Translations under genes and position numbers: made by a program
Shown here: positions 58,679 to 60,896 of the stretch, one piece after another
Position numbering within the stretch: position 1 is the stretch's first letter
How the letters are laid out: the number at the start of each line of letters is the position of its first letter
Notes under the pieces: generated by a model
What the model saw: only the letters and a program-made list of their open reading frames with translations
Database searches by the model: none
Told to the model about the DNA's origin: nothing
Assembly (NCBI GenBank): GCA_948944455.1
Contig: CARBES010000002.1
Span: forward strand, 1 to 60,896
Reading direction: 5' to 3'
From: an uncultured Candidatus Saccharibacteria bacterium
GTDB taxonomy: Bacteria; Patescibacteriota; Saccharimonadia; Saccharimonadales; Saccharimonadaceae
Length of the DNA stretch: 60,896 bases

Positions 58679-58888
58679 TTAGGTTTTGTGTTTTTGTCCA
58701 CGATGCGAACTGAGATGCCAATGATCTCCATATTCGCATTTATAGACACCGAGCGGCGGCGCACCATAATCGTATTGTGCGATTAGCGCTGCTGCCTCGG
58801 CCTCCTCTTGGGAGGCATAGCAAATTTTCTGCTGATCTCCAACCCAGCATTTCTTAGGAACGTGTTCGCGGTATTGAATTTTTGCCAT
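58679..58888 (-). CDS. Small zinc-finger-like protein, 69 aa
   Basis: I start at ATG 58888 (MAKIQYREHVPKKCW), since the region before it is leader sequence behind TACAAT near 58923. Two Cys near the start (KKCWVGDQQKICY) and the C-terminal YKCEYGDHWHLSSHRG, like the small phage/bacterial proteins ending CxxCGGWHLT. Likely binds a metal or nucleic acid; unnamed family. Confidence 0.65.
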   Translation of the reverse strand: MAKIQYREHVPKKCWVGDQQKICYASQEEAEAAALIAQYDYGAPPLGVYKCEYGDHWHLSSHRGQKHKT

Positions 58889-59046
58889 AGAAAACCTGCC
58901 CTTCTCGAGGTTATCCTTCCATTGTAGCATAGATACTAAAAAATGTCAATACCTCTTATGTTAAACATTGGTCATTTTGTCAAGATTGACGAAAGTACAT
59001 GCTCTTAATTCATGTCTTTTAGCGGCATTCTTCATCCTCCCTTATA

Positions 59047-59235
59047 TTACTCTATGGCTAGACAACGGAGGGGCATACCGCCATAACGCTGTATGTTTGT
59101 TGCGGTTGTAGCCACGCGCTTTCCGTAGATGTCAACATGGACAGACTTGTCTGTGGCGGCCGCTCTTAGAGTAGAGCTATAGACACCATATCCCATGGAT
59201 GCGGTAGTTGTGCCTGTATACCCGCTGCGGACGTT
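59047..59235 (-). pseudogene. Silent FISUMP C-terminal cassette D
   Basis: Reads VRSGYTGTTTASMGYGVYSS through HVDIYGKRVATTATN to GGMPLRCLAIE, stop at 59047. Inner site 59222-59233, outer repeat 59033-59073. Single cassette; the sequence beyond the inner site is directly the Nudix terminator, so no partner remains. Confidence 0.8.
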
Positions 59236-59242
59236 TTTCTAA

Positions 59243-59277
59243 AATGAAAAAATGGCCACGACAAGAATGCCGTGGCC
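59243..59277 (-). terminator. Terminator of the Nudix gene
   Basis: GGCCACG (59254-59260) pairs with CGTGGCC (59271-59277), with a run of T on the minus-strand side. It ends 10 bp from cassette D. Confidence 0.8.
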
Positions 59278-59291
59278 CATGGGTTGTTGTT

Positions 59292-59903
59292 TTAATACTC
59301 CAAGATACCGAGGTAAAAGAGAGCCTGGATGTCGGCGATATAGGTATTGGCATCTTTGACGTAGCCGGCGCGCAGCATTTCGAAAAAAAGCCCTTTTCTG
59401 ACTTTGTATAGCTGGATGTATTCGCCGTGGTCTGGCTTCGGCTTCTGGATTTGCTGGCAGTATTCCGCCAGATAGGTGTGCACTGGCTGACGAATCAGAC
59501 CGGGGTCTTGATAGTGACAGCCCAGATCGGTGATGTGCTTGGATTCGGTTGCGAGCCCTGTTTCCTCCAGTAACTCGCGGATGCCGGCCGTCTTGTCATC
59601 TTCGCCGGGCTCGGCGTATCCGGCGGGGAACTCGATTAGGGCACCCTCCTCAGTTAATGCCGTCGGCTGGACCACCATGATCAGCTTTCCGGCGGGGTCC
59701 TCCGGCACTACGATTGTGGCAGGGCGCTTGTCGACAAACTCGCGTCGCTGAATACTGCCGTTGGGGTAGCGAAAATCGCGGCTTTTGAGCTTGTAAAAGC
59801 TCCCGCCGGGCATAATCTCGCTGGTCGGCGTAGCTTTGCAGGACTCGAGAATCCCGTCAAGCTGTTCCAGATTGGTAATTTCTTGGATGTTCTTAATGTT
59901 CAT
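59292..59903 (-). CDS. Nudix hydrolase (ADP-ribose pyrophosphatase-like)
   Basis: 203 aa. The Nudix box GYAEPGEDDKTAGIRELLEE followed by TGL fits GX5EX7REUXEEXGU exactly. The N-terminal VVVPEDPAGKLIMVVQPTALTEEGALIEFPAG strand-loop is of the ADPRase/NudF type. Probably hydrolyses ADP-ribose or a similar nucleotide-sugar. The ATG at 59903 follows GGAGG on the minus strand. Confidence 0.92.
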   Translation of the reverse strand: MNIKNIQEITNLEQLDGILESCKATPTSEIMPGGSFYKLKSRDFRYPNGSIQRREFVDKRPATIVVPEDPAGKLIMVVQPTALTEEGALIEFPAGYAEPGEDDKTAGIRELLEETGLATESKHITDLGCHYQDPGLIRQPVHTYLAEYCQQIQKPKPDHGEYIQLYKVRKGLFFEMLRAGYVKDANTYIADIQALFYLGILEY

Positions 59904-60082
59904 AATGCTGCCTCCGTTTTTAGATGTGATGTGGATCAGAAATGCACTACTTACGTCTCAATTGTATCACACAACTCTAAAAATGTCAATATCTTTTATG
60001 CTTATAATCAACTTTGTCAAAAAAATCCGCATTTTTATCATATTGCGTTCCTCATTTTAACCCTTTTCATCCTCCCTTGATA

Positions 60083-60295
60083 TTACTCTATGGCTAGACA
60101 ACGGAGGGAGAAGCCCCAAAATTTTAGGTTGACATAAGCGGTAGTAACGAATGGGTTTTTGAAGTCAAAATCGTTTGCAAAAGAGGAGCTCCAGTAGAAT
60201 CCAGTATTTCCAGGTGTCACAATTACGCTTTTGAAATTCATGGTAGTCTCCCAACCAGGTTTTTCTAGGTTAGCTGCGTGCCCGCTGCGGACGAA
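60083..60295 (-). pseudogene. Silent FISUMP C-terminal cassette E1
   Basis: From FVRSGHAANLEKPGWE (inner site 60282-60295) through TGFYWSSSFAND, a clear FISUMP YWSS motif, to GFSLRCLAIE and the stop at 60083. Outer repeat 60068-60108. Confidence 0.82.
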
Positions 60296-60338
60296 ATCTG
60301 TTCCTAATATCCAAAAAGTAGGAGCGCAAAATATACTC

Positions 60339-60536
60339 TTCTTCGTCCGCAGCGGGCTGCTACATCCACATTACACAATTATTGGAGACTCAGTCGCTGT
60401 AGCATACTATCGTGAATCTTATGGTAGTGCAATCGATGCCTCGAAAAATCTATTCTTCAATGATTACGGTGTTGATCCCAGCAATAATTATCTACGCTAC
60501 TTCGGCTTCTCCCTCCGTTGTCTAGCCATAGAGTAA
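60339..60536 (+). pseudogene. Silent FISUMP C-terminal cassette E2
   Basis: Head-to-head partner of E1. Reads FFVRSGLLHPHYTIIGDS to FGFSLRCLAIE, stop at 60534. Outer repeat 60511-60551. About 45 bp of A/T-rich sequence separate the two inner sites. Confidence 0.82.
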
Positions 60537-60644
60537 TCAATAGGGAGGATGAAGTTTTGGCGAACAAAATACTGGTATTACGCAAAGGAATGTATTGCTA
60601 GCAACCTTACCACAAAGAGAAATAAGGAAAGTAGATAAATAGAA

Positions 60645-60785
60645 TCTCCCTAAGAAGCTTTAGCTATCTGCTTTGTCGGGAATGTCCGACAACGACGGGA
60701 GTCGGATGAAGCGAACTAGCTCCCCATGACGATGGGCGAGCGTGAGCGTTTCCCGAAAAGCATGATAGTAAAGCTTCTTAGGGAG
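60645..60785. repeat. Long palindromic element next to cassette locus E
   Basis: Left arm TCTCCCTAAGAAGCTTTA (60645-60662, extending to about 60674) is complementary to the right arm (about 60755-60785). The GC-rich core (about 60677-60754) has words resembling the other cores (AACGACGGGAGTCGG) but is not clearly homologous. No protein gene in 60552-60896. Confidence 0.65.
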
Positions 60786-60882
60786 AATATAAGAATACTC
60801 ACCCCTGGTTGAAGAAAGTCTAGCATTAACTAACCTAAGGATGTTTTTATTTATCTTTTCCTTCTTTTCATGATTCTTATGG

Positions 60883-60888
60883 TATAAT
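60883..60888 (+). promoter_or_regulatory. -10 box of a gene beyond the window
   Basis: TATAAT 8 nt before the end of the window, in the same sequence context (TATGGTATAATGG) as other promoters here. Confidence 0.4.
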
Positions 60889-60896
60889 GGGAATAA

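Noticed and set aside
25067..60551. CRISPR array or diversity-generating retroelement as explanation for the repeats
   Set aside because: Repeats are not regularly spaced with short spacers, and there is no reverse transcriptase or template-repeat pair in the window; the variable parts are whole protein segments.

Overview
The window looks like a chromosome segment of a Candidatus Saccharibacteria (TM7) or closely related Patescibacteria genome carrying an integrated phage-like element. This rests on gene content: FISUMP-type surface proteins, a baseplate-J-like membrane protein, LysM-CHAP and MltG cell-wall enzymes, a class III ribonucleotide reductase operon, no biosynthetic pathways, a cutinase-like protein of actinobacterial flavour, and many genes whose ATG lies only 5-8 nt after a TATAAT-like box. 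TGA behaves as a stop codon. I saw no rRNA, tRNA or CRISPR array. Species cannot be assigned.

Layout. (1) 1-425 is the 5' part of a FISUMP gene. (2) About 415-24468 is a 24-kb prophage or phage satellite integrated inside that gene; the 3' part resumes in the correct frame at 24462-24856, and both junctions carry a 7-bp AGTGGAA core. Left to right the element has small early genes, RusA, terminase small and large subunits, cargo genes (PEBP, VanZ), a protease-capsid fusion, connector proteins, a coiled-coil stalk, a 611-residue protein of unknown fold, a portal-MuF gene split by an in-frame TGA, a putative holin, a membrane-anchored CHAP endolysin, a leaderless small protein, a three-gene ABC exporter, a DUF3800 protein and a tyrosine recombinase. 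No tape measure, tail tube or replication module is visible. GC-rich mini-hairpin repeats fill its intergenic gaps and run in frame through two genes. (3) 25-60.9 kb is host chromosome: a two-component pair with a pseudouridine synthase; a cell-wall block (RuvX-MltG fusion, LysM-CHAP, Obg); trmD; a P-type ATPase; an NrdR-controlled nrdD-nrdG-folA-iscS-iscU operon; nucleotide hygiene genes (dUTPase, HAD nucleotidase, Nudix, UDG, AlkD); an ABC1 kinase; and a secreted cutinase-VWA-PKD protein.

Most interesting signal. Five intergenic loci (25.07-25.64, 36.87-37.09, 39.32-39.77, 59.03-59.23 and 60.07-60.55 kb) hold eight promoterless, start-less cassettes. Each encodes only the variable C-terminal segment of a FISUMP protein. 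Each is bounded at the 5' side by an almost invariant palindromic CCGCNGCGG site (codons for FFVRSG) and at the 3' side by an about 40-bp repeat covering the codons LRCLAI(E), the stop and a short tail. Three loci hold two cassettes head to head. This looks like a silent-cassette library for surface-protein diversification, and I know of no name for it. The prophage sits in a member of the same surface-protein family.

A second unusual signal is a set of long palindromic elements with locus-specific arms. Two share a conserved GC-rich core, and two lie in frame inside essential genes (nrdG N-terminus, between the G and OCT domains of Obg).
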